A DNA stretch of 20,915 bases from an uncultured Collinsella sp. (GCA_959600835.1 CAUGNQ010000035.1:1-20915); one strand, 5' to 3'; positions 6,334 to 13,365 are shown, counted from the first letter of the stretch. The notes: generated by a model not told the origin, from the letters alone. Numbers and translations are program-made.

Positions 6334-6555
6334 TGTGCAAAAAACGGCAAATATGAGTACTGCTACCAATTTAGTAGCAGCGTATTTCCGCCCCACGAGC
6401 CCTTTTTGAGTTCCGCACAGCCCGCTTGGCGCCAAGATATTCCACATTCGTTTATTATCTCTTCGCTGAATCCAGTTTTTCGGCCCAAGTTTCTTTATTT
6501 TTGCTGTCACTAATCTAGTAGCAGTACTCATATTTGCCGTTTTTTGCACAGGGCA
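6329..6555. repeat. 227-bp element with 52-bp terminal inverted repeats (MITE-like)
   Basis: The arms 6329-6366 and 6518-6555 are perfect 38-base inverted repeats (outer ends TGCCCTGTGCAAAAAACGGC). The similarity continues to 6380 and 6504, giving 52 bases with five mismatches. Each arm ends internally in a small palindrome: CTGCTAC...GTAGCAG in the left arm, degenerate in the right. The centre (6381-6503) is AT-richer than the flanks and holds the 10-bp palindrome TTGGCGCCAA (6426-6435). There is no transposase and no clear target duplication. It lies 30 bp after the stop at 6586. It looks like a miniature inverted-repeat or other dispersed palindromic element. Each arm also encodes a short frame from its ATG or GTG end: MPCAKNGKYEYCY plus stop on the minus strand from 6556. 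Confidence 0.8.
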
Positions 6556-6585
6556 TATAAACAGACCCCCTATAAAGCCATAGTT

Positions 6586-7698
6586 TTACGCCGGCTTGAG
6601 CCCAAAGCACGCTCGGAGCGTATTCAGCAGAGCATCTTGCCTCTTTCGACGAGCCTCTACACGATTCTGATATCGCTTACCCATACGCTGGTGGATGCGC
6701 CATGCGAGCGCTTCCATCGCCTCCATGTCGCAGAGCATCTCGTTGTTGACCGTCGCGACCTCGATTCCCATGGACGCCAAACCCGTATTGCGTTTTTCAT
6801 CGTGAATGCGCCCGCCGCGAGACGAATGGCCCTGCTCACCGTTGTATTCCAGGTCAAACCGAGCTGCTACCTGATAGGCATCGCAAACCGCATACGGCAT
6901 CCCCGAGATCGCCTGCGCACGGTCGTTGAACTCGATCTTGTGGTCGGTCTTAAAGGGACCGCAGGCAAATCCGCCATAAGAAAACGGAAGCGAAAACATG
7001 GCAAGCATGATGCATTCCATGGGTGAGCGCAGGTTTTCCGACAGAAAGGGGCACAGCCGCCGCAGCTGCTTGGCCGCGCTCCCCTTGCATGCCGCAAGGT
7101 AATCTGCCAGGCGATCGGGCGTCAGCACTGGCTCGACCTCAAAGTAGCCCACATCTGACGGCTGGTCCTTATCCTTTGCAAGCCTGTTCACGGTAGGCGA
7201 GCTGTAAGGGGGCAGATACTGCCCGCGATCGCTCAGCGAAATCTTGGAGCACAGCTCCTGGGCCAGGGCAAATGCCTGGATACAGCCGACTTCGCGCGCA
7301 ACGGCGGCACAGAGGGCCTCGGGAGACAAGCTGTACACTCCCGGCTCCACCTCCAAAATCGAGGCGTCCGGCAGGTCTGTAGAACAAACGGACCAGCTTG
7401 CACCAGGCATGCGGCGACGCTGCTTCGCCGACCCCACCAGCAGGCACAAGTCTTCTTGGACCTCGCCACTCACGGCCCCGATCCGCACCAAATCGGGAAG
7501 ATAAATGTCCTCGGCCGAGGGAGACGATGTATGCAGCACACGGCGCTCTTCATCGGGATCGAGGTCTCTCCAGCTGATGTAACCCATTTGTCGGCGCTCG
7601 GCGCGCATCATGCGCAGCGCCGAGGCACCGGTCAGGACTACGGAGGCCGCCAGTTGCTCGCTTGTCGGCTCGATGCGCCGCGCTATCTTCACTGCCAC
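6586..7698 (-). CDS. Uncharacterised protein with DUF559/Vsr-like nuclease region
   Basis: A 370-residue protein. The C-terminal third resembles the DUF559/very-short-patch-repair type of restriction-endonuclease-like fold seen in many actinobacterial proteins. Numbering from the start used here: SPMECIML (Glu228), then RFDLEYNGEQGHSS (Asp282, Glu284 and His), HDEKRNTGLASMGIEVATV (Asp300, Arg303), the usual acidic residues, glycine and strand order of this group. The N-terminal 200 residues are not recognised; they may recognise DNA or a partner, as in AbiEi-like relatives. A GTG start at 7698 is chosen because a GGGGGTGG ribosome site lies just before it; a TTG at 7716 would place the start before that site. 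The ribosome site overlaps the end of the ComF-like gene 11 bp upstream, so the pair is likely co-translated. Nuclease activity is an inference, not shown. Confidence 0.7.
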   Translation of the reverse strand: MAVKIARRIEPTSEQLAASVVLTGASALRMMRAERRQMGYISWRDLDPDEERRVLHTSSPSAEDIYLPDLVRIGAVSGEVQEDLCLLVGSAKQRRRMPGASWSVCSTDLPDASILEVEPGVYSLSPEALCAAVAREVGCIQAFALAQELCSKISLSDRGQYLPPYSSPTVNRLAKDKDQPSDVGYFEVEPVLTPDRLADYLAACKGSAAKQLRRLCPFLSENLRSPMECIMLAMFSLPFSYGGFACGPFKTDHKIEFNDRAQAISGMPYAVCDAYQVAARFDLEYNGEQGHSSRGGRIHDEKRNTGLASMGIEVATVNNEMLCDMEAMEALAWRIHQRMGKRYQNRVEARRKRQDALLNTLRACFGLKPA

Positions 7699-7709
7699 AA
7701 AACCACCCC

Positions 7710-8516
7710 CTACCAAACGCGTGCGATAGCGAGGCCATCGACTGCTGCGGCGCCGGCACGCTTGAGCTCCGCCGAGGCTGCTGCCATGGTCGCGCCCGTG
7801 GTAATGACATCATCGATGAGCAGCAGACGGCGGCCGCGCACATCCTCGACCGTCTCGTACATGCCCCGGGCATGCTCCCGGCGCTCATCGCGGCCGAGCT
7901 CTCGCTGGTCACCATGACCGTATTTGACCAGGGCGTCCAGCAACGGGACACCCGAAAGATCGCAAAACGAGCGCGCGATTGCTTCCATATGGTCGAATCC
8001 ACGCCGCCGAAACGCCGCCGCAGTCGCGGGCACAAACACCACCGCGTCCGCACCGGACAACACACCGCCGTAGCGATCGGATGCTGCCACCTGGGCATGC
8101 AAGGCAGTGTCGTAGAGCAACTCCGCCAGATACGGTGCCAGACGGCGCTCGCCCGCATCCTTGTACGCCTTGATGATGCGCGGCAGCGGATGTGCATAGA
8201 CGGCACACGCCAGGCAGCGATCGAGCGCCTCGGCCATTGCCGAAGACGTGCCCTCGACCGAGCACTCGGTACACAGCAAATCCCCAAACGGGGCGCCGCA
8301 TCGGATGCAACTATGACACGGATCGATGAGCGCGAGCGATGCCAGACAATCCTGGCAGATCAGCGCACCGGAACGCTCGCAGCCAGCGCATCGCGTGGGC
8401 GACAACGCCTCGAGCGCCTCATACGTCGCGCGCTCGGCAAGCGGTAGCAATTCGTCCGCAAACGGTAGGACGCCTGCGCCCTGCAAGCGAGTCAATACGT
8501 TCAGATGTCTCTTCAT
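7710..8516 (-). CDS. comF: ComF-family phosphoribosyltransferase-like protein
   Basis: A 268-residue cytoplasmic protein of the ComF/ComFC (GntX) family, linked in other bacteria to natural transformation and DNA processing. Seen: an N-terminal double zinc-finger region (Cys43, 46, 54, 57, 67, 70, 73, 82, 85 in CxxC-type pairs), the motif LPRIIKAYKDAGERRLAP (111-128), VPATAAAFRRRGFDHMEAIAR (162-182), and the PRPP-binding loop LLLIDDVITTGATM (231-244). Length fits the family (about 220-260) with a slightly extended N-terminus. The ATG at 8516 has an AGGGAGG ribosome site, but that site is buried in a perfect 12-bp hairpin (8520-8555), suggesting control of translation or mRNA stability. It is followed by the nuclease-like gene with coupling overlap. 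No com pilus or ComFA helicase gene is in the window, so a transformation role is only a family expectation. Confidence 0.9.
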   Translation of the reverse strand: MKRHLNVLTRLQGAGVLPFADELLPLAERATYEALEALSPTRCAGCERSGALICQDCLASLALIDPCHSCIRCGAPFGDLLCTECSVEGTSSAMAEALDRCLACAVYAHPLPRIIKAYKDAGERRLAPYLAELLYDTALHAQVAASDRYGGVLSGADAVVFVPATAAAFRRRGFDHMEAIARSFCDLSGVPLLDALVKYGHGDQRELGRDERREHARGMYETVEDVRGRRLLLIDDVITTGATMAAASAELKRAGAAAVDGLAIARVW

Positions 8517-8519
8517 GAC

Positions 8520-8555
8520 ACAACCCTCCCTACGCGAAGGCGAAGGGAGGGTTGT
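8520..8555 (-). promoter_or_regulatory. Perfect hairpin sequestering the comF ribosome binding site
   Basis: 8520-8531 and 8544-8555 are perfectly complementary over 12 bp (ACAACCCTCCCT / AGGGAGGGTTGT) with a 12-base loop. On the minus-strand RNA the 3' arm contains the AGGGAGG ribosome site of comF and ends three bases before its ATG. No T-run follows, so it is not an intrinsic terminator. Confidence 0.8.
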
Positions 8556-8567
8556 CGGTGTAGAGCC

Positions 8568-8573
8568 ATGATA
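8568..8573 (-). promoter_or_regulatory. Putative -10 box of comF
   Basis: TATCAT on the minus strand in the context CTGGGTATCATGGCT, almost identical to the putative tmk -10 context at 12168-12173. A -35 box is not obvious. If used, transcription would start a few bases before the hairpin at 8520-8555, so the leader would be little more than that hairpin. Confidence 0.4.
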
Positions 8574-8617
8574 CCCAGAGGTGCTGGGGTCAGGCGGGTT
8601 ACATCCGCTTACGGACG

Positions 8618-10312
8618 TTATTCGCCGGCAGGCGGTTGCGGTACGGACGAGGTGCGGGTCGAGCCTTCGCCACCGTCCTGGCGCGGCTTGCGGGAGCGAC
8701 GGCGACGGCGACGCTTTTGACCCTGGTCGGTCGAGCCCTCGCCGCCGCGATCCTCACGCGGTTCGCACTCGTCGCGAGCGCCGCCGTGCGAAGCCTTGGC
8801 GGCAGCTCCTCCGCCATCGCCGGGGCGACGGCGCGTGACCTTGACTTCGCCATCCGAAACCTGATCGGCCACAGAAGGAATCGAGGGTTTCTGCTGCGCG
8901 CCCGAGGAATGGCGACGACGCGGACGTGACGCGCGCTCCTCCTCGCCACGCGGCTTGCCAGCCTTGTCGGCAGGCGCGTCGGAGGCCGAGGCGCCCTTGG
9001 GAGCGGCACCGGCCTCGCGAGCAGCTGCGGCGCGGAAGGCGTCCTCGCGCTCCTCGCTCGACAGGTGACGGCGACGACGGCGCGTGGGGTTCATGCCACC
9101 GCCGCGATTTTGCTGCTGGGGCTGCTGAGCCTCGCGCTCGCGGGAAGCGTTCTTACCCGCGGCCTCGCCATTGTCGACGGACGCCGTGCGCTTGCGGCGG
9201 CGACGGCCATCGGCTGCTCCCTCGGTCTCGGGCGCCTCGGCCTTGCCGCGGCCCTTTCCACGGCCACGGCCCTCGCCCTGGCCCTGAGCGGTGCGAGCAT
9301 CGGATTCGGCATCGCGACGACGGCGCTTGGGCATCGATGTGCCGGCCAGACGATCGGCGCTCGACAGGCCATCGCCCACGTCGACGCCGTTTTCGCGATC
9401 GAGTTCCATGAGCGCCAGACGCATCTCGGGCGACTCGATGCGCTCGAGCACGTCGCGCGTCACGCAGTCGGGGCGGCAGTTGCAGCCCTGCTCGGCGGCC
9501 TTCTTTTTGCAACCCTCCGAGCACGTCATATCGGCCAGGTTGACCTTAAAGACTTTGCCGTTCTCCAGGCGCAGCACCAGCTGCTCACGCGGCGTGTCAT
9601 ATTCCTGGATGCGCGCCTTGCCAAGCGGCGTATCGATAAGCGTCTTCTTTTTGGGCGCGCGGCTCTTAAAGTCCTTGTACGCCTCGAACTCGTAGCGCAG
9701 GCAGCACATCAGGCGGCCGCAGACGCCACTAATCTTGGACGAGTTGAGCGGCAGGTCCTGCTCCTTTGCCATGCGGATCGAAACCGGCTCAAACTGTCCG
9801 CCAAAGCGCGTGCAGCAGAGCTCCTGGCCGCACTGGGCATAGCCGCCCACCAGGCGGGTCTCGTCGCGCACGCCGATCTGGCGCATGTCGACGCGAATGT
9901 GCAGCGTCGAGGACAGGTCCTTGACGAGCTGACGGAAATCGACGCGCTCCTCGGCCGCAAAGTAGAACACAGCCTTCTCGCCGCCAAACAGGTACTCGAC
10001 GCCGACCGGCTTCATCTCGAGGTCGAGCTCTTTGACCAGACGACGGAAATCGACCATGGCCTCGTCGCCCTGGATGGCCAGGTCGTCGGCAAGCTGCAGG
10101 TCGATGTCGCTCGCCACGCGCAGCACGGGCTTGAGCGGCTGGCCGATCTCATCTTGCGGCACCTCGAAGGGATCGGCCGTGACCAGGCCGATCTCGGTTC
10201 CGCGCTCGGTGGAGCAAATGGCATAATCGGCCTCGAGGATATCCAGATCCTGCGGATCAAACCACAGGTCGCGCGAGGCGTAGGTAAACTTAACGGGTAC
10301 GACTAACGGCAT
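8618..10312 (-). CDS. ricT: PSP1-domain protein RicT (YaaT) with long Arg-rich tail
   Basis: A 564-residue PSP1/RicT protein. In Bacillus, RicT with RicA and RicF forms an Fe-S complex that assists RNase Y in mRNA maturation. Residues 1-300 match the family: the PSP1 domain with CGQELCCTRFGG (Cys161, 166, 167) and GVCGRLMCCLRYE (Cys198, 203, 204), then a second Cys cluster at 264-283. Family members are near 275-300 residues. Residues about 325-564 (8621-9337) are an extra low-complexity tail rich in Arg, Lys, Gly, Glu and Ala, with clusters such as PKRRRRDAE, NPTRRRRRHL and QKRRRRRRSRKPR, suggesting a disordered nucleic-acid-binding arm. The start ATG at 10312 overlaps the end of holB by 10 bp and has AGGAAGG upstream. 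The order tmk-holB-ricT is also seen in Firmicutes. RicA and RicF partners are not in the window. Confidence 0.93.
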   Translation of the reverse strand: MPLVVPVKFTYASRDLWFDPQDLDILEADYAICSTERGTEIGLVTADPFEVPQDEIGQPLKPVLRVASDIDLQLADDLAIQGDEAMVDFRRLVKELDLEMKPVGVEYLFGGEKAVFYFAAEERVDFRQLVKDLSSTLHIRVDMRQIGVRDETRLVGGYAQCGQELCCTRFGGQFEPVSIRMAKEQDLPLNSSKISGVCGRLMCCLRYEFEAYKDFKSRAPKKKTLIDTPLGKARIQEYDTPREQLVLRLENGKVFKVNLADMTCSEGCKKKAAEQGCNCRPDCVTRDVLERIESPEMRLALMELDRENGVDVGDGLSSADRLAGTSMPKRRRRDAESDARTAQGQGEGRGRGKGRGKAEAPETEGAADGRRRRKRTASVDNGEAAGKNASREREAQQPQQQNRGGGMNPTRRRRRHLSSEEREDAFRAAAAREAGAAPKGASASDAPADKAGKPRGEEERASRPRRRHSSGAQQKPSIPSVADQVSDGEVKVTRRRPGDGGGAAAKASHGGARDECEPREDRGGEGSTDQGQKRRRRRRSRKPRQDGGEGSTRTSSVPQPPAGE

Positions 10313-11430
10313 TTCAGTGCCTTCCTGATATCGAACAGCATGACCTCGATGGCCAGCTGGGGAGTAACGTTTCTGGCGATGTTGCGCTCGGCGGTCGCGA
10401 CCGCCTCGAGCGCCCGGGTGGCACCCGCAACATTCGTCGCGGCGGCAAGCCGCCCGATCGTGTCGCGCACGTCTTCGTTCACGACGTCGGCCGCCTCGTC
10501 CTGAAGTGTCAGCAGCACGTCGCGCATGAGCGTCCGCGCGCTCGCCAGCGCTTCCATGATACCCGAACGCTCGCGCGCGTTGAGTTCGCGCTTGTTGCGG
10601 TCCTCAAGCTGCTTCAATGCTCCACGCGACAGGTAGTCGGCGTTTTGCTCGAGCACCTTTTCCTGTGTGGACTTGACCTCGGCGAGCGGCGCCTTAACGG
10701 CGACGATGAGCGACTTGGCGCGGCTGAGCACATCAGCCTCGTCGGCAGCGATGAGCGAATCGATGGCGCGGACCATTTGGCGGCGAGCATCCTGGCGCTC
10801 GGCACTCTTAAGGAACTCGATGCCGCGTGTGGGGCTTCCCGCCACGGCGACCGCCATGCGGCAACGCGCGAGATCCTGACCCGTCGCGCGGCTCACGGCC
10901 TGCGCGGCCACGGTGGGCGACACCAGCCGAAACGGCACGCACTGACAGCGGCTCACGATGGTGGGCAACATCACGTCTGCCGAGGTGCCCAACAAGATGA
11001 ACATAACGCCCTCGGGCGGCTCCTCGAGTGTCTTGAGCAGCGCGTTGGCGGTGTTAGCGCGCAGTTGCTCGGCACGATCGATGATGTAGACCTTGGCCTT
11101 GGCACGGATGGGCGCCAGCGGCACGTCATCGAGCAGCTCGCGGGTCTGGGCAATAAGATAGCCCGTGGCGCTCTCGGGCGTGTAATAGTGCACGTCAGGA
11201 TGCGTATGCCGAGCAACGCGTACGCAGCTGTCGCATGCTCCGCAGCCGTCCTGCTCGCACAGGAAGGCCTGGGCGAGCGCCCATGCGGCATCGAGCTTGC
11301 CGGCACCGGGAGCGCCCAAAAACAGGTAGGCGTGCGATGCGCGGCCGCTGGCGACGGCGTTGGTCAAAAAATCGCGAACGCGCTCTTGGGTGTCGAGCTT
11401 GGCCAGCAGGCTTGCCTGAGCGGGGGCCAT
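10303..11430 (-). CDS. holB: DNA polymerase III delta-prime clamp-loader subunit
   Basis: A 375-residue AAA+ clamp-loader subunit, which works with delta and gamma/tau to load the sliding clamp during replication. Seen: the P-loop GAPGAGKL (39-46; Leu in place of the usual Thr/Ser, which may weaken nucleotide binding, as in delta-prime proteins), a zinc module with Cys58, 63, 66, 69, the Walker-B-like strand KVYIIDRAEQL, NALLKTLEEPP (129-139), and the sensor/arginine-finger motif SRC (160-162). The ATG at 11430 is chosen over one 13 codons earlier because AAGGAGG lies 9 bases upstream and the family start fits. The gene begins 1 bp after the tmk stop and overlaps ricT by 10 bp, so the three are almost surely one transcript. 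A gamma/tau subunit is unlikely because the gene is short and paired with tmk. Confidence 0.94.
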   Translation of the reverse strand: MAPAQASLLAKLDTQERVRDFLTNAVASGRASHAYLFLGAPGAGKLDAAWALAQAFLCEQDGCGACDSCVRVARHTHPDVHYYTPESATGYLIAQTRELLDDVPLAPIRAKAKVYIIDRAEQLRANTANALLKTLEEPPEGVMFILLGTSADVMLPTIVSRCQCVPFRLVSPTVAAQAVSRATGQDLARCRMAVAVAGSPTRGIEFLKSAERQDARRQMVRAIDSLIAADEADVLSRAKSLIVAVKAPLAEVKSTQEKVLEQNADYLSRGALKQLEDRNKRELNARERSGIMEALASARTLMRDVLLTLQDEAADVVNEDVRDTIGRLAAATNVAGATRALEAVATAERNIARNVTPQLAIEVMLFDIRKALKCR

Positions 11431-11431
11431 G

Positions 11432-12115
11432 TTACTCGGCCTCCTTGGCAAGCGCGGCGACGACAGCATCTTGCGAAATGACGAGACCGTACGCGCGAAT
11501 CTGCTCGACCGTCTTCTCGAAGACTTCCTCGACGGTCGCAGTGGCGTCGATGAGCTTTACGCGGTTTGGCTCCTCGGCAGCAATGGCGCAAAATCCCTGG
11601 TAAACACGCTCCTGGAATGTCATGCCTTTTGCCTCCATGCGATCTGCCGCGCCACGGGCTGCCATGCGTAGCGCCGCCTGCTCGGGCGTGATGTGGTAGA
11701 CGAGCGTGAGCGCCGGGTGTGTTCCCGCGACGGCCAGGTTATTGGCATCGCACACTATCTGGCGATCGAGGCCGTCGGCAAATGCCTGGTAGCAGGTCGT
11801 GGAATCGTAGAAGCGGTCGCACAGGACCACCTTGCCGGCCGCGAGGGCGGGAGCTATGACCTCGTGCACCAACTGAGCGCGCGCCGCCTCGTAGAGCAGC
11901 AACTCGCAGGTGTCGCCCATCGCCGTATTGGCGGGGTCGAGCAGCAGAGCGCGGATCTTTTCGCTGATGGCGGTGCCGCCCGGCTCGCGCAGGCTCACAA
12001 CCTGGTAGCCAGCGAGTTCGAGCGCGCGGGCAAGCAGACGCGCCTGCGTGGACTTGCCGGCACCATCGACGCCCTCGAGCGTGATAAAGCTATGTTGAGC
12101 GGGCTCAAAAGCCAT
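11432..12115 (-). CDS. tmk: Thymidylate kinase
   Basis: A 227-residue cytoplasmic kinase that phosphorylates dTMP to dTDP with ATP, an essential step to dTTP. Seen: the P-loop EGVDGAGKST (14-23), REPGGT (43-48) that contacts dTMP, the DRFYDSTTCYQ motif (100-110) with its Asp-Arg pair, and the LID region RMAARGAADRMEAKG (150-164). Length is slightly above the usual 205-215. The start ATG at 12115 has AGGAAGGGG upstream. It is the first gene of the tmk-holB-ricT run, with a putative promoter at 12168-12196. Confidence 0.96.
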   Translation of the reverse strand: MAFEPAQHSFITLEGVDGAGKSTQARLLARALELAGYQVVSLREPGGTAISEKIRALLLDPANTAMGDTCELLLYEAARAQLVHEVIAPALAAGKVVLCDRFYDSTTCYQAFADGLDRQIVCDANNLAVAGTHPALTLVYHITPEQAALRMAARGAADRMEAKGMTFQERVYQGFCAIAAEEPNRVKLIDATATVEEVFEKTVEQIRAYGLVISQDAVVAALAKEAE

Positions 12116-12167
12116 GAGCGCAGCCCCTTCCTATAAGGCGCGTAAATGCAGATATATCAACCAAGCC

Positions 12168-12196
12168 ATGATACCCCAGGGGCAGGCGCGCCCCAA
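12168..12196 (-). promoter_or_regulatory. Putative promoter of tmk-holB-ricT
   Basis: On the minus strand TTGGGG (12196-12191), 17 bases, then TATCAT (12173-12168), about 53 bases before the tmk start. The -10 lies in CTGGGGTATCATGGCT, a context shared with the putative comF -10. Confidence 0.5.
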
Positions 12197-12201
12197 ATCG
12201 G

Positions 12202-12247
12202 GCCTAGTCATTGGGTAGTCATTGGGGACGCTCTTAAATGACTAGGC
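12202..12247. repeat. Palindromic intergenic repeat, type B
   Basis: GCCTAGTCATT (12202-12212) pairs perfectly with AATGACTAGGC (12237-12247). The left part also carries a direct repeat of TAGTCATTGGG. A related sequence recurs at 20851-20871, so this appears to belong to a dispersed family. It lies between the tmk promoter and the type-A repeat. Confidence 0.65.
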
Positions 12248-12249
12248 GA

Positions 12250-12299
12250 CAGCTAGGGACGTTCCTAAAGTGCCGGCAGAAAAGGAACGTCCCTAGCTG
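12250..12299. repeat. Palindromic intergenic repeat, type A, copy 1
   Basis: CAGCTAGGGACGTTCCT (12250-12266) is perfectly complementary to 12283-12299 (17-bp stem) with a 16-base loop containing the palindrome TGCCGGCA. A T6 run (12305-12310) follows on the plus strand, so it could terminate plus-strand transcription. It sits just upstream of the zinc-ribbon gene's promoter. Copy 2 is at 13366-13424. Confidence 0.8.
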
Positions 12300-12320
12300 C
12301 CGACTTTTTTGAGCGCTGGG

Positions 12321-12326
12321 TATAAT
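12321..12326 (+). promoter_or_regulatory. -10 box of the zinc-ribbon gene
   Basis: A perfect TATAAT in CTGGGTATAATCG, 38 bases before the start codon. The region where a -35 would fall (about 12298-12303) overlaps the end of the type-A repeat hairpin and has no good match to TTGACA. Confidence 0.6.
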
Positions 12327-12363
12327 CGTCGTATTGATTTGAAATGTGGCGAAAGGAGTGGCA

Positions 12364-13347
12364 ATGTCTCGGTATTGCGCCTCGTGCGGCAAACTTCTTG
12401 CAGATGATGCCAAGTTCTGCACCTCATGCGGTGCACCCGTTGAGCAGACAACCGCAAGCAATGGCCAACCCGCGTTTGAGCAGACCGGCTTCCTCGATAC
12501 GCCGCAAGCTAAGCCGGACGACCCCCTCGCCTATCGCCCCGACCCCGCCGCCAGCCCCGCAGCGGTCGAAACGACGCAGCGCATACCCGTCGCGGACACC
12601 CCGCCCCAACAGCAACCGGCATCTACGTACGCGCCTGATTCACCGCAGGCCCCCGCCGCCAAAAAGAGCAGCACCAAGGCGCTTATCGCCGTTATCGTTG
12701 TGCTCGTGGCAATTATCATCGCCTTGGTCATCTTTTTTGTGATCAAGCCTTTCGACAACGCCGCCACGCAAACGACTGCCGAGATTACTAAGCTGCACCA
12801 TGATGTTGACGATGATGACCTCAAGCCTCTCGACGACCCCAATAGCCTTTTTGACGATGACGACGATGATGACGAGGATGGCAGCCAGGCGACCCTCTCC
12901 GAGCAAAACCTCTACCGTCGCCTGAGCGAATACTACGACCTGCTCGAAGATCTCGATAACCAGGTCCGTGCCTGCGCAGAGGCGTTCAATGGCGGTTATC
13001 TGGAAGAGGACCGTACCGCCCGTCAAAATCTCGCCGACGTCGCCGAGCGCACGGAAGACACCATCGAGCAGTACTACGATATCGTCGAGGACCTGGACGT
13101 CCCCACAAGCTCTAAGAACTACAGCTCGTGGAAGGACATCATTGCTCTGTACGACGACCTGGATCACCGCATCGATGCGATCTGCGATGCCTGGGAGATC
13201 AGCTTAAAGTACGCAAAGCCCGCAGACCATAAGAACGAGATCGTGGCGCCGCTGTCGCGCGACAACGTGGCGGGCACCAATGACAATAAGTACCGCCTAG
13301 ACTTTGAGGAGCGCTATCCCGGCGCCAAACCCGTCGAAGTGAACTAA
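12364..13347 (+). CDS. Membrane-anchored zinc-ribbon protein with acidic extracytoplasmic region
   Basis: A 327-residue protein. Residues 1-25 form a zinc ribbon (YCASCGKLL...FCTSCG; Cys5, 8, 19, 22). A Pro/Gln/Ala-rich linker (about 30-100) leads to a single hydrophobic segment (about 106-127, ALIAVIVVLVAIIIALVIFFVI). After it comes an extremely acidic stretch (148-172, with a run of seven Asp) and then a helical C-terminal domain (about 178-327: LYRRLSEYYDLLEDLDNQVRACAEAF and similar) with no recognised family. Topology suggests the zinc ribbon is inside and the helical domain outside. The ATG at 12364 has AAAGGAG 5-6 bases upstream; a GTG at 12346 lies before that site and is rejected. It is the only plus-strand gene in the central window, with its own promoter and a bidirectional terminator after it, flanked by two copies of the type-A repeat. 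Function unknown. Confidence 0.85.
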   Translation: MSRYCASCGKLLADDAKFCTSCGAPVEQTTASNGQPAFEQTGFLDTPQAKPDDPLAYRPDPAASPAAVETTQRIPVADTPPQQQPASTYAPDSPQAPAAKKSSTKALIAVIVVLVAIIIALVIFFVIKPFDNAATQTTAEITKLHHDVDDDDLKPLDDPNSLFDDDDDDDEDGSQATLSEQNLYRRLSEYYDLLEDLDNQVRACAEAFNGGYLEEDRTARQNLADVAERTEDTIEQYYDIVEDLDVPTSSKNYSSWKDIIALYDDLDHRIDAICDAWEISLKYAKPADHKNEIVAPLSRDNVAGTNDNKYRLDFEERYPGAKPVEVN

Positions 13348-13365
13348 CGCCTTGTCGTTTCCGAG

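Noticed and set aside
5853..6350. Open reading frame extending the lipoprotein by up to 166 residues upstream
   Set aside because: It would place the signal peptide and lipobox in the middle of the protein, its codon use is unlike the neighbours, and it runs through a promoter-like site into the inverted-repeat element.
6219..8626. 13-base identity GGACGTTATTCGC shared between 6219-6231 and 8614-8626
   Set aside because: Matches of this length are expected by chance in a window of this size, and one copy is simply the end of ricT.
8618..10312. Long plus-strand open frames over ricT, topA, hypB and tat genes, such as 9065-10306 and 15928-18141
   Set aside because: They are GC-skew shadows: their translations are low-complexity Arg/Ala/Leu mixtures with no family features, while the minus-strand frames carry clear conserved motifs.
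12305..12310. Type-A repeat copy 1 plus T6 as a plus-strand terminator
   Set aside because: No plus-strand gene lies upstream, so a terminator role cannot be supported; kept as a repeat.
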